Positions 1 through 8,645 of a stretch of DNA of 64,000 nucleotides are shown in pieces. Below the pieces are notes generated by a model. That model saw nothing but the letters and a program-made list of their open reading frames with translations, ran no database searches and was not told the origin of the DNA. The position numbers and the translations under genes were made by a program. How positions within the stretch are numbered: the first letter of the stretch is position 1; each line of letters starts with the position of its first letter. This DNA is from Tellurirhabdus bombi (GTDB lineage: Bacteria; Bacteroidota; Bacteroidia; Cytophagales; Spirosomataceae): contig NZ_CP090557.1 of assembly GCF_021484805.1 (NCBI RefSeq), forward strand, positions 4,042,001 to 4,106,000. Direction: 5' to 3'.

Positions 1-2
1 CA

Positions 3-404
3 TTGGCCAAAGTGAAAATGGATATTCACCAGATTCCGTTTCCCGACAATACGTTTGATGTTGCATTCTGTAACCACGTGATGGAACACGTTGACGACGA
101 CATTAAGGCGAGCAGTGAACTTTATCGGGTGCTAAAGCCCGGCGGCTGGGCAATCATCCAGTCACCTATTGATTACAGCCGCACGACTACCTACGAAGAC
201 CCGAGCATCACGGATCCCCGCGAACGGGAGAAACATTTCTGGCAGAGCGATCACCTCCGTTTGTTTGGGCAGGACTACCCTGAACGCCTCGCCAAAGGTG
301 GTTTCACCGTGAAGGAAGATCGGTTTGTGATGGAAATGCCGAAGGAAGAAGTTGCCAAGTTTGCCCTGCCCGGCGGAGAGATTATCTACTTCTGCAAGAA
401 GTAA
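3..404 (+). CDS. Class I SAM-dependent methyltransferase (C-terminal part)
   Basis: The reading frame is open to the left edge, so the 5' part, including the SAM-binding glycine loop, lies outside the window. The visible 133 codons carry the second half of a Methyltransf_11-type Rossmann fold. An acidic motif after strand 4 (PFPDNTFDVAFCNHVMEHV) is followed by the post-motif LKPGGWAIIQ. This is the usual pattern for small-molecule or lipid/quinone methyltransferases, but the substrate cannot be inferred. It converges on the glycosyltransferase gene that ends at 463, with a shared hairpin terminator between them. Confidence 0.75.
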   Translation: MAKVKMDIHQIPFPDNTFDVAFCNHVMEHVDDDIKASSELYRVLKPGGWAIIQSPIDYSRTTTYEDPSITDPREREKHFWQSDHLRLFGQDYPERLAKGGFTVKEDRFVMEMPKEEVAKFALPGGEIIYFCKK

Positions 405-412
405 GCTTGAAA

Positions 413-462
413 CAGCAAAGGGACACATCCCCATTTTACAACGTGGCCCTTTGCTGATTTAT
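413..462. terminator. Bidirectional hairpin terminator between convergent genes
   Basis: CAGCAAAGGG (413-422) and CCCTTTGCTG (447-456) form a perfect 10-bp stem, followed on the plus strand by ATTTATTT. It lies between the methyltransferase stop and the stop of the convergent glycosyltransferase, so it can end both transcripts. Confidence 0.7.
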
Positions 463-1473
463 TTAGGAAGGATATTCCATAAACTCCCCCGTTTCTTTGT
501 GTTCTTTCGGCTCACGCAGGCGCTTCCAGCCTTCCAATAAAAAGCCCATTCCATAGCCCGTAAGCTGCACATACGCTGCTACTACGCTCAGTAAACCTAC
601 CTTCAGGCTTTTTTCTTTCCGGCTGGCATCAATGAGAATCGCCAGCGAAAAAATACTTAGTACCCCCACTGCCAGACTAAAAAGTAGCTTACTCGTGAAC
701 GCCCAAACCGGAATCGAGGCCAAAAAAAGCGTAAATAAGGCGGGAAACGCATGTACCAGTTTCAATTCTGCCGGGAAGAAACGAGAAATATTAATTCTGG
801 CCCGCCCAAAGAAACGCAACTGGCGGTAAAACTGCTGAAAATCCGTGCGTCGCTTGTGGTAGATAAACGCCTCGGGGATCAGTCCGGTTTTAAACCCGTT
901 TTCAATAATCCGAATGGCAAACTCGATGTCCTCGCCCATCCGACTAATCTTGTAGCCTCCAATTTTCTCGTATACCCGCCGCGAAAAGCCCATGTTAAAA
1001 CTGCGGGGATGATACGTACCCCCCAGGTTTTTTTTGCTGCCCCGGATCCCTCCCGTCGTAAACGGCGAAGTCATGGAATAGCTAATGGCTTTCTGGATGG
1101 GCGTGAACTGCGGATGCGCCGCATCAGGACCTCCGTAAGCATCCAGCTTAGATTCCTGAAGGTGTTTTTCAACCAGTTCCAGGTAGTTTGCCGGAACAAT
1201 GGCATCAGAGTCGAAGATAATGAAATAGTCGCCCGTAGCCCGCTCAAATCCGTAGTTACGTGTAAATCCCTGCCCGGTGTTAGGTTTGAAGTAATAATAG
1301 ATGGTCAATCGATCCATAAATGCGTTGACGACGGCTTCAGCCTTATCGACTGAGCCATCCTCAACGACTACCACTTCATCGGGCAAACGGGTTTGCGCCA
1401 CCAGACTTTCCAGCAGCTCTCGCAACTCCTCGGGGCGATTATAAACAGGTATGATGACCGAAAAGCGCATCAT
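463..1473 (-). CDS. Glycosyltransferase family 2 with C-terminal membrane segments
   Basis: A GT-A fold glycosyltransferase of about 336 residues. The N-terminus (VIIPVYNRPEEL) and the VVEDGS loop bind the nucleotide sugar. FDSDA near residue 90 is the DxD-type metal motif, and GEDIEF near 180 is the acceptor/catalytic acidic motif. Two or three hydrophobic segments at about 240-305 suggest membrane anchoring with the catalytic part in the cytoplasm. It starts with two adjacent ATGs only 5 bases after the hemL stop, so it is probably the last gene of the same minus-strand transcript. Donor and acceptor are unknown. Confidence 0.85.
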   Translation of the reverse strand: MMRFSVIIPVYNRPEELRELLESLVAQTRLPDEVVVVEDGSVDKAEAVVNAFMDRLTIYYYFKPNTGQGFTRNYGFERATGDYFIIFDSDAIVPANYLELVEKHLQESKLDAYGGPDAAHPQFTPIQKAISYSMTSPFTTGGIRGSKKNLGGTYHPRSFNMGFSRRVYEKIGGYKISRMGEDIEFAIRIIENGFKTGLIPEAFIYHKRRTDFQQFYRQLRFFGRARINISRFFPAELKLVHAFPALFTLFLASIPVWAFTSKLLFSLAVGVLSIFSLAILIDASRKEKSLKVGLLSVVAAYVQLTGYGMGFLLEGWKRLREPKEHKETGEFMEYPS

Positions 1474-1478
1474 GCTTT

Positions 1479-2771
1479 CTAGCGTGTCTGAAGTACTTCT
1501 GCCAAAGATTCTTCGTTGGCCTGAATCACCTGATCAACCAGCTCGTCTGTCAACGCAACCGAAAGAAACAGGCTTTCAAACTGCGACGGAGCCAGGTAAA
1601 CACCCCGCTTTAGCATGGCCTGAAAATAACTTCCGAACAAAGTTAAATCGCAGGATTTAGCATCCGTAAAGTTGATAACCGGATTCTCGGTCATGAACAG
1701 CGTGTACATTGAACCAAGGTGATTGATGGTATAATTCAGACCGAGCTTTTGTAAGCTGGCTTGAAAACCCGTTGTCAATCGCTCGCCCGTTGCTTCCAGA
1801 CGAGTATACACTTCCGGATGTTCATTCAAGTAGCGTAACATGGCTAAACCTGCCGACATAGCAATCGGATTTCCCGAAAGCGTTCCAGCCTGATAAACGG
1901 GTCCTGCCGGCGAAACCATGTCCATGATTTCCTTCCGACCGCCATAAGCTCCTACCGGCATGCCTCCACCGATGATTTTACCCATCGTTGTCAGGTCAGG
2001 GCGAATGCGGAATCGCTCCTGAGCGCCCCCCTTGGCTAGGCGAAAACCAGTCATCACTTCGTCAAAAATCAGTAGAATATCGTTTTGATCGCACAAATCG
2101 CGCAACCCTTCCAGGAAGCCGGGCTCGGGCAATACGCAACCCATGTTACCCACTACCGGCTCCAGGATAATGGCGGCAATCTGGTTGTGGTTGTTTTCAA
2201 TTAGCTTTTCGACAGCGCGCAAATCGTTGTATGGTGCCGTTAACGTATCGTGAGCAGTTGCTTTGGTAACACCAGGGCTATCGGGAACGCCCATCGTCAC
2301 GGCTCCGCTACCAGCCGCAATCAAAAATGAGTCGCCATGCCCGTGGTAACAGCCTTCAAACTTAATGAGCTTATCGCGGCCGGTGAACCCACGGGCCACC
2401 CGAATAGCGGCCATCGTTGCTTCTGTTCCTGAATTAACCATGCGAACTTTCTCGATGGAAGGCACCATGTCCACAATCAGTTCGGCCATTTCAACTTCTT
2501 TGCGCGTTGGTGCTCCAAACGAAAAAGAATGCTGAATTGCCTCCCGAACGGCTTCTTCCACCGGCTCAAAGGCGTGGCCCAAAATCATAGGACCCCACGA
2601 GTTAATTAGCTCAATGTATTGCTTGCCATCTTCGTCGTAGATGTATGGCCCTTTGGCCGATTTGATGAAAATTGGATTTCCCCCTACTGCCCGAAAGGCA
2701 CGGACCGGCGAATTAACCCCACCCGGAATCAGGGTTTTGGCTTTCTCAAAAAGTTGCTGGCTTATACTCAT
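1479..2771 (-). CDS. hemL: Glutamate-1-semialdehyde 2,1-aminomutase
   Basis: A PLP enzyme that converts glutamate-1-semialdehyde to 5-aminolevulinate, the last step of the C5 route into haem synthesis in the cytosol. The 430 residues match the family length. NSGTEATMAAIRVARG (about 113-128) is the cofactor phosphate-binding region, FDEVMTGFR (236-244) holds the Asp that contacts the PLP ring nitrogen, and TTMGKIIGGGMPVGA contains the Schiff-base lysine near residue 265. It follows the LpoA-like gene by 49 bases and is nearly contiguous with the downstream glycosyltransferase. A class-III aminotransferase of other specificity is unlikely, given how well the GSA-AM motifs match. Confidence 0.96.
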   Translation of the reverse strand: MSISQQLFEKAKTLIPGGVNSPVRAFRAVGGNPIFIKSAKGPYIYDEDGKQYIELINSWGPMILGHAFEPVEEAVREAIQHSFSFGAPTRKEVEMAELIVDMVPSIEKVRMVNSGTEATMAAIRVARGFTGRDKLIKFEGCYHGHGDSFLIAAGSGAVTMGVPDSPGVTKATAHDTLTAPYNDLRAVEKLIENNHNQIAAIILEPVVGNMGCVLPEPGFLEGLRDLCDQNDILLIFDEVMTGFRLAKGGAQERFRIRPDLTTMGKIIGGGMPVGAYGGRKEIMDMVSPAGPVYQAGTLSGNPIAMSAGLAMLRYLNEHPEVYTRLEATGERLTTGFQASLQKLGLNYTINHLGSMYTLFMTENPVINFTDAKSCDLTLFGSYFQAMLKRGVYLAPSQFESLFLSVALTDELVDQVIQANEESLAEVLQTR

Positions 2772-2820
2772 TTTAAATTAGTTAGTAAGTAATGGGTTGA
2801 ACTTGATCTTATTCAATCAA

Positions 2821-4548
2821 TCACTTATTGACAATAACAAAACGCCCTTCCTCGAATTTAACGATTGGGACTACTTGGTTTTCGTTGGAAGTAGTATAGT
2901 TAAAGCCCGAAATCAGGTAATCTGTCTGGCCGTCCGATTTTAGCTGAGACCGACCTGGAAGCTGCCCCCGATTGCGCGCCATCATCCGACCAAAGAAAAG
3001 TACCATGTCGTAGCCCTGGTAGGCGTAAACCGATGGAATAAGATTACGCTGTTCCAGATACTCATTGTTAAACGCTTCTACTTCAGAACGTTGATTGTCC
3101 ACAAAGTCTGGAGAGACTAAATATAATTCACTTCGGGTAAAGGTTGACAATGGGGCTTTATTAAAATCAAAGGCACTCGCCGTCGCAATAACAGGTGCGG
3201 CGACCTTGCGAGCAGAAAGTGTTTTCAAAAGCTTCGGGCCAATCGCTTCGTTACTACACGCTAGAAAAACGTGACCCGGCGTATTGATTTCGGTAAGCTT
3301 AATTATTTCCGTATCAGCCACTAATTTTTTAGCTTCAATAAGCTGGAAACCAGCGCGTTTTAGTTCTACTAGATAGGTAGCAGCCAACGTAGAATCCTTG
3401 CGATTATTTCCGTAGTAGACTGCTGCTTTTTTGCCGGTTCCTAAACTTTGGGCAAAATTTAAGGTTTGCAGGGCCTGCTGGTTTAGGGACGGCTGGGCCA
3501 GGAAAGCCATTGGTTGATTGGCAATCAACTCCCCGCTGGTTGAGATTGGATTCACCAGAACCATTCTGTTTTGCGTCGCAAATTCTGTAGCAAGCCGATT
3601 TGGTTCAGCGTACAAAGGTCCAAACAAAAGGTCATTTTGAATGAATGACGGATTATTGAGAATTTCGTTCATTTTCGTCGTGTCGTTATCGACATCGTAA
3701 GCAAACAAATTCACGGTAATCCCTTCACTTTGCAATTTCGTTTTCGCCAGCTTCATGCCATTGTACAGATCCAGCGCATACTGATTGGTACGTGCCCGCT
3801 CCGTTGAAGCCAGTTCATTGACCCGAAAAGGAAATAAGATACCTATATTAAAATAACCCCGATTCCGATTCCGCTCCGTCGGCAAATTCGCGGCATCCCG
3901 AGGAGCGTCAGGCTCTACGATAACGGTCTTGCGAACGACGGTAGCTGCTGGAATACCAAACCGATTGGTTAGCCGGTCCGACAATTCCAGATCGGCTTTG
4001 TCGGAGGATGTTTTCTGGATTTGGTCAATGAGGGCCAGGGCTAAACCCCGGTTGTTGGGGAAATCTCGCTGAAGGCTTTTCAGGTATCTTACGTCGGTAA
4101 TCTGGCTGAAATGAAACGATTCCAATTTAGCAATATCCGCCTTCAGGGAGGCGGATGCTTCTATAATTTGCGATAGGCTTTCCAGGCCTTTGTCATATTC
4201 TTTTCGTTCCAGGTAAGAAGCTGCCTGCAAATAATAAGCATCGTTTCTTTTTTCCCAGTCTGGAAAACGCTCCAAAAGCTGCCGAATAACGAGTTGAGTC
4301 CCGGTATAATTCTTCAATTTGAAATCGGCTAGTGCGTGGTAGAAATACGCATACGGCACTACCCCGCCGCCTGATCGCTCGGTTAAAGGTGCCAGCTCCT
4401 GCTTGGCTTTTTCGTAATTACCTTCCCGAATTAACTGGATACCGGCACGATAACGGCGCTCGGCTGCATCAGACTGTGCCTCTACGGCAACGGTTGAGCA
4501 GAAGAGCAACAGATTTATGATGCTAATAACCAACAATAGCTTCTTCAT
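2821..4548 (-). CDS. Exported TPR plus type-1 periplasmic-binding-fold protein (LpoA-like architecture)
   Basis: 575 residues. An N-terminal signal sequence (MKKLLLVISIINLLLF, cleavage probably after VEAQS) leads into TPR-like helical pairs at about residues 28-190 (YRAGIQLIREGNYEKAKQEL and similar). From about 232 (NIGILFPFRV) to the end follows a Peripla_BP_6/ABC amino-acid-receptor fold. E. coli LpoA, the outer-membrane activator of PBP1A, has this TPR-then-binding-fold order, so a peptidoglycan-synthesis role is a reasonable inference. No lipobox cysteine is in a convincing position: the only one is in LLFCST, within the hydrophobic core. A plain solute receptor is possible, but there is no permease gene nearby. 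Confidence 0.75.
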   Translation of the reverse strand: MKKLLLVISIINLLLFCSTVAVEAQSDAAERRYRAGIQLIREGNYEKAKQELAPLTERSGGGVVPYAYFYHALADFKLKNYTGTQLVIRQLLERFPDWEKRNDAYYLQAASYLERKEYDKGLESLSQIIEASASLKADIAKLESFHFSQITDVRYLKSLQRDFPNNRGLALALIDQIQKTSSDKADLELSDRLTNRFGIPAATVVRKTVIVEPDAPRDAANLPTERNRNRGYFNIGILFPFRVNELASTERARTNQYALDLYNGMKLAKTKLQSEGITVNLFAYDVDNDTTKMNEILNNPSFIQNDLLFGPLYAEPNRLATEFATQNRMVLVNPISTSGELIANQPMAFLAQPSLNQQALQTLNFAQSLGTGKKAAVYYGNNRKDSTLAATYLVELKRAGFQLIEAKKLVADTEIIKLTEINTPGHVFLACSNEAIGPKLLKTLSARKVAAPVIATASAFDFNKAPLSTFTRSELYLVSPDFVDNQRSEVEAFNNEYLEQRNLIPSVYAYQGYDMVLFFGRMMARNRGQLPGRSQLKSDGQTDYLISGFNYTTSNENQVVPIVKFEEGRFVIVNK

Positions 4549-4587
4549 GTAGTAGTAACAAATTTGGATAGGTGTTAGTCTAAACCA

Positions 4588-4647
4588 ATTAAGGGATTAG
4601 CCATGATTTTCGCCCTCAAACCGAGTCATCACAGCTAATCCCTTAAT
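4588..4647 (-). terminator. Perfect 14-bp inverted repeat downstream of yidC
   Basis: ATTAAGGGATTAGC (4588-4601) is exactly complementary to 4634-4647, with a 32-base loop. It lies between the yidC stop and the next minus-strand gene. The T-run on the minus side is weak (TTAATTGGTTT), so it could be a partial terminator or an mRNA-end stabiliser rather than a strong terminator. Confidence 0.5.
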
Positions 4648-4692
4648 GGTAAAATTAAACGGCTTTGCCCATAAGTTTAAGGCAAGCTCCTC

Positions 4693-6561
4693 TTAGTCTT
4701 TCTTCTTGTTCCGCTGTTCGGCCCGTTTTTTGGCTTCTTCGGCCTGTTTACGCGCTTCGTCAGCCTGCTGTAATGAACGTTGCAAGATATCCTGGAATTT
4801 CGATTTCTTACCTCCTTCGCCCCGCTCAAACTTCCGTTTATTCTCGTCTAGTACGGCGCGGATCTTGTCTTCATTCACAAAGCGACGAATTAACTGCTGT
4901 TGCGCGATCGTTACAACGTTGGAAACGAAGTAATAGAACGTTAAACCTGCCGGGAACGAGTTCAACACAAACATGAACATCAACGGGAAGACGTAGCTTA
5001 ACGCTTTCATGTTAATGGGGGTATTCGGTTGCGCCGTGGCTGGTGTCATCTGGTTGTTGTACCAGGCATACGCCAAGCTGGACGCCGTCATAAACAAGGT
5101 AAATAAGCTAATGTGATCTCCAGCGAAAGGCAAACTAAACGGCAATTTGATAAATGCATCGTAGGTCGATAAGTCATTGGCCCACAGGAATGGTTTCTGA
5201 CGTAGTTCAATCAGGTTCGGAAACAGGAAAAACAACGACATCAACACGGGCATGGTTGCCAGTACCGGAATACAGCCACTTAGTGGACTAACACCTACCT
5301 GTTGATAGAGTTTCATCTGCTCCGACTGCATTTTGGCCATGTCATCGCCTACTTTTTCTTTGATTTCGGCCATTTCCGGTGCCAGCAAACGCATTTTAGC
5401 CATGCTCATGTAGGAGCGATAGGTCAAAGGCGTCAGCAGAAGCTTCACGAACAATACGAGCACAATAATCAATACGCCGTAATTGCTGATGAATGTTTCC
5501 AGCAGGTTAAATACCGGCACAAAGAAGTATTTATTAATTGGCTTCAGGAAAGCGTAACCCAAATAAACGTTCCGGTCAAATTCGGGAGCTACGTCACTCA
5601 GCAATTGATAATCGTTTGGTCCGAAAAAGAAACGATAGGCTCCTTTTCCGCCTTTGATATCCGTCATCGGAAGCGTTATGTTCGCAATGGCCGTTTTAAC
5701 TACCGAGCTGTCGGTTGGATCTACCAGCGTTTTGAACGTAGCCGTTGGGAAAGCGCTATTTTTAGCGATAAAGCTGGCTAAGAAGTATTTATGTTTGATG
5801 GAATACCATTGAACTGGCTCTTCTACTACCTGCTCACGGTTGCCCGTGGCATCTTTCGGCAGCTCTTCAAAATTTTCGTCGGCAGTCAGGTAATGGATGG
5901 TTGCTTCTTTCCGGTTCTCGTTCAGATCATTTTCAAGCTGCCGCATTTTATCCTGCCAGGCAAACCGAACGTTGTCGTTCGTAACGGTTCCATCCAGATT
6001 CGACAGCTTCAGATCATACTCAACGGCGTAGCCTTCCGCCGGAATGGTATACGTCTGCTCAATCGTTTGGTTACCCGCTAACGCCAGGCGGAATGTTACT
6101 TTCTGGGCGTTACCCTGAACCATTGTCTGTGCGGGCGTATCCGTGCTAAAAAACAGATTGGACAGATTGACAATACCTCGTCTGGTTGGCAGTTCCAGAA
6201 CCATGCTTGAACTCTTTTCGTCAAATAGCACCAAAGGCTTGCCATCGTAGGTTTTATACTTTTTCAGCAGGGCCGAGGTAACCTGGCCTCCTTTTGTACT
6301 AAAAGTCAGGCGAATGTCGGCGTTTTCAACCACCAGATTCTGGGATTGACCGATGGCCGCAGAAGCAAAATCACCGTACAGCGCCTTGGCCGTTGTACTA
6401 TCAAGGGCTTTTTCAGCCTGTTGAACCGCGGCTTTTGACGGCTGCGACTGCATGCTTTTCTTTTCTGGTTCTTTCTCCGGCTGCGGCTTTGGTACTAAGA
6501 GTTGATAGCCCAGCAGCATCACCAGAATCAACACAATTCCAATTACTTGATTACGATCCAT
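4693..6561 (-). CDS. yidC: Membrane protein insertase YidC
   Basis: Inserts and folds inner-membrane proteins, alone or with SecYEG. 622 residues, the long Gram-negative type. The first transmembrane helix (about 6-24) is followed by a linker rich in E, K, P and Q and then a large periplasmic beta domain (about 75-340). The conserved Oxa1 core runs from about 355 to 560, with LLTPLTYRSYMSMAKMR carrying the groove arginine. The C-terminus is a very charged K/E/A coiled tail, which can contact the ribosome. It lies 102 bases after pyrG; that gap holds a complex palindrome. The ATG at 6561 is preceded by no convincing Shine-Dalgarno sequence, as is usual in this phylum. Confidence 0.97.
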   Translation of the reverse strand: MDRNQVIGIVLILVMLLGYQLLVPKPQPEKEPEKKSMQSQPSKAAVQQAEKALDSTTAKALYGDFASAAIGQSQNLVVENADIRLTFSTKGGQVTSALLKKYKTYDGKPLVLFDEKSSSMVLELPTRRGIVNLSNLFFSTDTPAQTMVQGNAQKVTFRLALAGNQTIEQTYTIPAEGYAVEYDLKLSNLDGTVTNDNVRFAWQDKMRQLENDLNENRKEATIHYLTADENFEELPKDATGNREQVVEEPVQWYSIKHKYFLASFIAKNSAFPTATFKTLVDPTDSSVVKTAIANITLPMTDIKGGKGAYRFFFGPNDYQLLSDVAPEFDRNVYLGYAFLKPINKYFFVPVFNLLETFISNYGVLIIVLVLFVKLLLTPLTYRSYMSMAKMRLLAPEMAEIKEKVGDDMAKMQSEQMKLYQQVGVSPLSGCIPVLATMPVLMSLFFLFPNLIELRQKPFLWANDLSTYDAFIKLPFSLPFAGDHISLFTLFMTASSLAYAWYNNQMTPATAQPNTPINMKALSYVFPLMFMFVLNSFPAGLTFYYFVSNVVTIAQQQLIRRFVNEDKIRAVLDENKRKFERGEGGKKSKFQDILQRSLQQADEARKQAEEAKKRAEQRNKKKD

Positions 6562-6572
6562 TTTTTAAAAGT

Positions 6573-6631
6573 GTACCGCACAGCATCCTTGCTGTGCGGG
6601 AGAAAAGCACAGATTTAGGACTGTGCGGTAC
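6573..6631. repeat. Three-armed palindromic element in the pyrG-yidC gap
   Basis: CCGCACAGCA (6576-6585) pairs with TGCTGTGCGG (6590-6599) over a 4-base loop. The longer GTACCGCACAG (6573-6583) pairs equally well with CTGTGCGGTAC (6621-6631). The two pairings exclude each other because they share the left arm. It lies in the leader of yidC, or downstream of pyrG, on the minus strand. It could be a dispersed REP-like repeat, an attenuator or a weak terminator. Confidence 0.6.
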
Positions 6632-6663
6632 AAAGAGGCACAAAATTACGCCTTTCCGTTTGC

Positions 6664-8328
6664 TTAACCAACATTCACCGGACTATCCACAAGGCGTTTC
6701 TGTTGAGAATACTCCAGGGATGCCCGAACAAAATGCACAAACAGCGGATGCGGATTCATCACGGTACTTTTCAGCTCAGGGTGAAACTGAACGCCGACGA
6801 ACCAGGGATGGTTTTTTAGCTCAACAATTTCGACCAGGCCTGTATCGGGATTAATTCCCGTAGCGATCATGCCTGCTTTTTCAAACTGATCCTGATACTC
6901 ACTGTTAAATTCGTAACGATGGCGGTGACGCTCGCTGATCTGGGTTTTTCCGTATACCTTATACGCCTGCGAATCTTTCTTGATCTTGCAGGGATAAGCG
7001 CCCAGACGCATTGTACCTCCCAGGTTTTTCACCTGTTTCTGGCTCTCCATCATGTCGATAACCCGATTTGGAGATTCGGGGTTCATTTCTGAGGAGTGGG
7101 ATTCCGGCAGGTTCAACACGTTGCGGGCAAACTCAATAACGGCGCACTGCATCCCCAGGCAGATTCCAAAGAAGGGAACGCCATTTTCGCGGGCATAACG
7201 AATGGTATTAATTTTGCCTTCGATTCCGCGCTCGCCAAAGCCGGGAGCCACCAGAATGCCGTCCAGATCCCGCAGACGCTCGTGACAGTGATCTGGGTTC
7301 GCCAGTGTTTCCGACTGAATCCATTCAATGTTCACTTTACATTCGTTCTGCGCTCCTGAATGAATAAATGCTTCTGCAATTGACTTGTAGGCATCCCGCA
7401 GTTCAACGTATTTTCCCACCAAACCGATGGTGACCGAATCGCTGGGGTTTTTCAACCGACCCAGAAAATCCTTCCAGGAATCCAGTTCAGCATCCTGATC
7501 GTTGTACAAATCAAGCATGTAAAGCGCGCGCTGATCGAGCTTTTCCTTTTTCATCAGCAGCGGCACGTCATAGATTGTTTCGGCATCAATGGCCTCAATT
7601 ACCGAGCTTGGCTGAACATTACAGAATAACGCCACTTTACGGCGAATATCTGGGGGCAAAGGATGCTCGGTCCGGCACACGATAATGTCCGGCTGAATTC
7701 CATTTTCCAGCAACATCCGAACTGAGTGCTGCGTCGGCTTGGTTTTCAACTCTCCCGCCGATTGCAGGTAAGGAATCAGCGTCAGGTGAATAACCAGCGT
7801 ATCTTTTTCGCCCAGTTCAAACTTTAACTGGCGAACCGCCTCCACGAAGGGCAACGACTCGATATCGCCCACACAACCACCGATTTCGGTGATGATAATA
7901 TCGTACTCGCCGGTTTCGCCGAGCAAACGAATATTACGCTTGATTTCATCGGTAATGTGCGGTACCACCTGCACCGTCCGTCCCAGGAAGTCGCCTTTGC
8001 GCTCGCGGGTGATTACGTTGTTGTAAATTCGCCCGGTGGTGATGTTGTTAGCCCGTGACGTACGAATGTTCAGAAAGCGCTCGTAGTGGCCGAGGTCAAG
8101 GTCGGTTTCCGCCCCATCATCGGTAACATAGCATTCTCCGTGCTCGTACGGATTGAGCGTTCCGGGATCAATATTAATGTATGGATCAAATTTTTGAATC
8201 GTAACCGAAAGGCCACGAGACTGAAGCAATTTAGCCAGCGAAGAAGCAATAATGCCCTTGCCTAATGAAGATGTCACACCGCCCGTAACAAAGATGTACT
8301 TAGCGGTTTTCTGACCGGATATAGCCAT
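6664..8328 (-). CDS. pyrG: CTP synthase (glutamine hydrolysing)
   Basis: Makes CTP from UTP, ATP and glutamine; 554 residues from the chosen start. The N-terminal synthetase domain opens with [16 protein letters not shown] (P-loop). The C-terminal class-I glutamine amidotransferase has the nucleophile elbow GICLGMQC and the HPEL catalytic His/Glu. The frame is open 31 codons further upstream, but that part is a hydrophobic non-conserved stretch. A promoter-like TACCTTTA on the minus strand at 8368-8361 would start transcription inside it, so the ATG at 8328 (MAISGQK) is taken as the start. Likely monocistronic, or with yidC downstream. Confidence 0.97.
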   Translation of the reverse strand: MAISGQKTAKYIFVTGGVTSSLGKGIIASSLAKLLQSRGLSVTIQKFDPYINIDPGTLNPYEHGECYVTDDGAETDLDLGHYERFLNIRTSRANNITTGRIYNNVITRERKGDFLGRTVQVVPHITDEIKRNIRLLGETGEYDIIITEIGGCVGDIESLPFVEAVRQLKFELGEKDTLVIHLTLIPYLQSAGELKTKPTQHSVRMLLENGIQPDIIVCRTEHPLPPDIRRKVALFCNVQPSSVIEAIDAETIYDVPLLMKKEKLDQRALYMLDLYNDQDAELDSWKDFLGRLKNPSDSVTIGLVGKYVELRDAYKSIAEAFIHSGAQNECKVNIEWIQSETLANPDHCHERLRDLDGILVAPGFGERGIEGKINTIRYARENGVPFFGICLGMQCAVIEFARNVLNLPESHSSEMNPESPNRVIDMMESQKQVKNLGGTMRLGAYPCKIKKDSQAYKVYGKTQISERHRHRYEFNSEYQDQFEKAGMIATGINPDTGLVEIVELKNHPWFVGVQFHPELKSTVMNPHPLFVHFVRASLEYSQQKRLVDSPVNVG

Positions 8329-8360
8329 GTCTGAAAACTTATTGTCGTAGTTACGGGATG

Positions 8361-8368
8361 TAAAGGTA
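8361..8368 (-). promoter_or_regulatory. Candidate -7 promoter element of pyrG
   Basis: Read on the minus strand the bases are TACCTTTA, one mismatch from the Bacteroidota -7 consensus TAnnTTTG, followed by CATCC as at the sua5 promoter. Its position supports the ATG at 8328 as the pyrG start. No clear -33 TTTG was seen. Confidence 0.4.
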
Positions 8369-8645
8369 CGGAAACTTAAGGAGAAAAAGAGACAGTAAAG
8401 TAGGAAAAAGTCAATAATCACCAGTAAATATCTGGCTGTCAGAACGCTGATAAATAACCTTGGCAGATTTAATTTATATTGGGCCTGAAAGCAATATTTT
8501 TTCTGGTTTTACGTTGAAAATCAACAGTCTTCTACTTTTACCAATCATTCAGCTAGAAGCCGCCAAAAAGACTTCTATTTTCTACGCCCCAATAGTGTTT
8601 TTACCACATCTGTTTTTTTCTTTGCCCCGTGAAATGGACAAAATC
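8369..8645. other. Non-coding gap between pyrG and the upstream oxidoreductase
   Basis: About 280 bases of AT-rich sequence upstream of pyrG. Apart from the candidate pyrG promoter at its left end I see no gene, strong hairpin or repeat. Reading frames on the plus strand here run into the antisense of the neighbouring oxidoreductase and lack any family signature. Confidence 0.5.

Noticed and set aside
751-1353. 200-codon plus-strand frame inside the first GT2 gene
   Set aside because: Antisense to a gene with complete GT2 motifs; no domain recognised.
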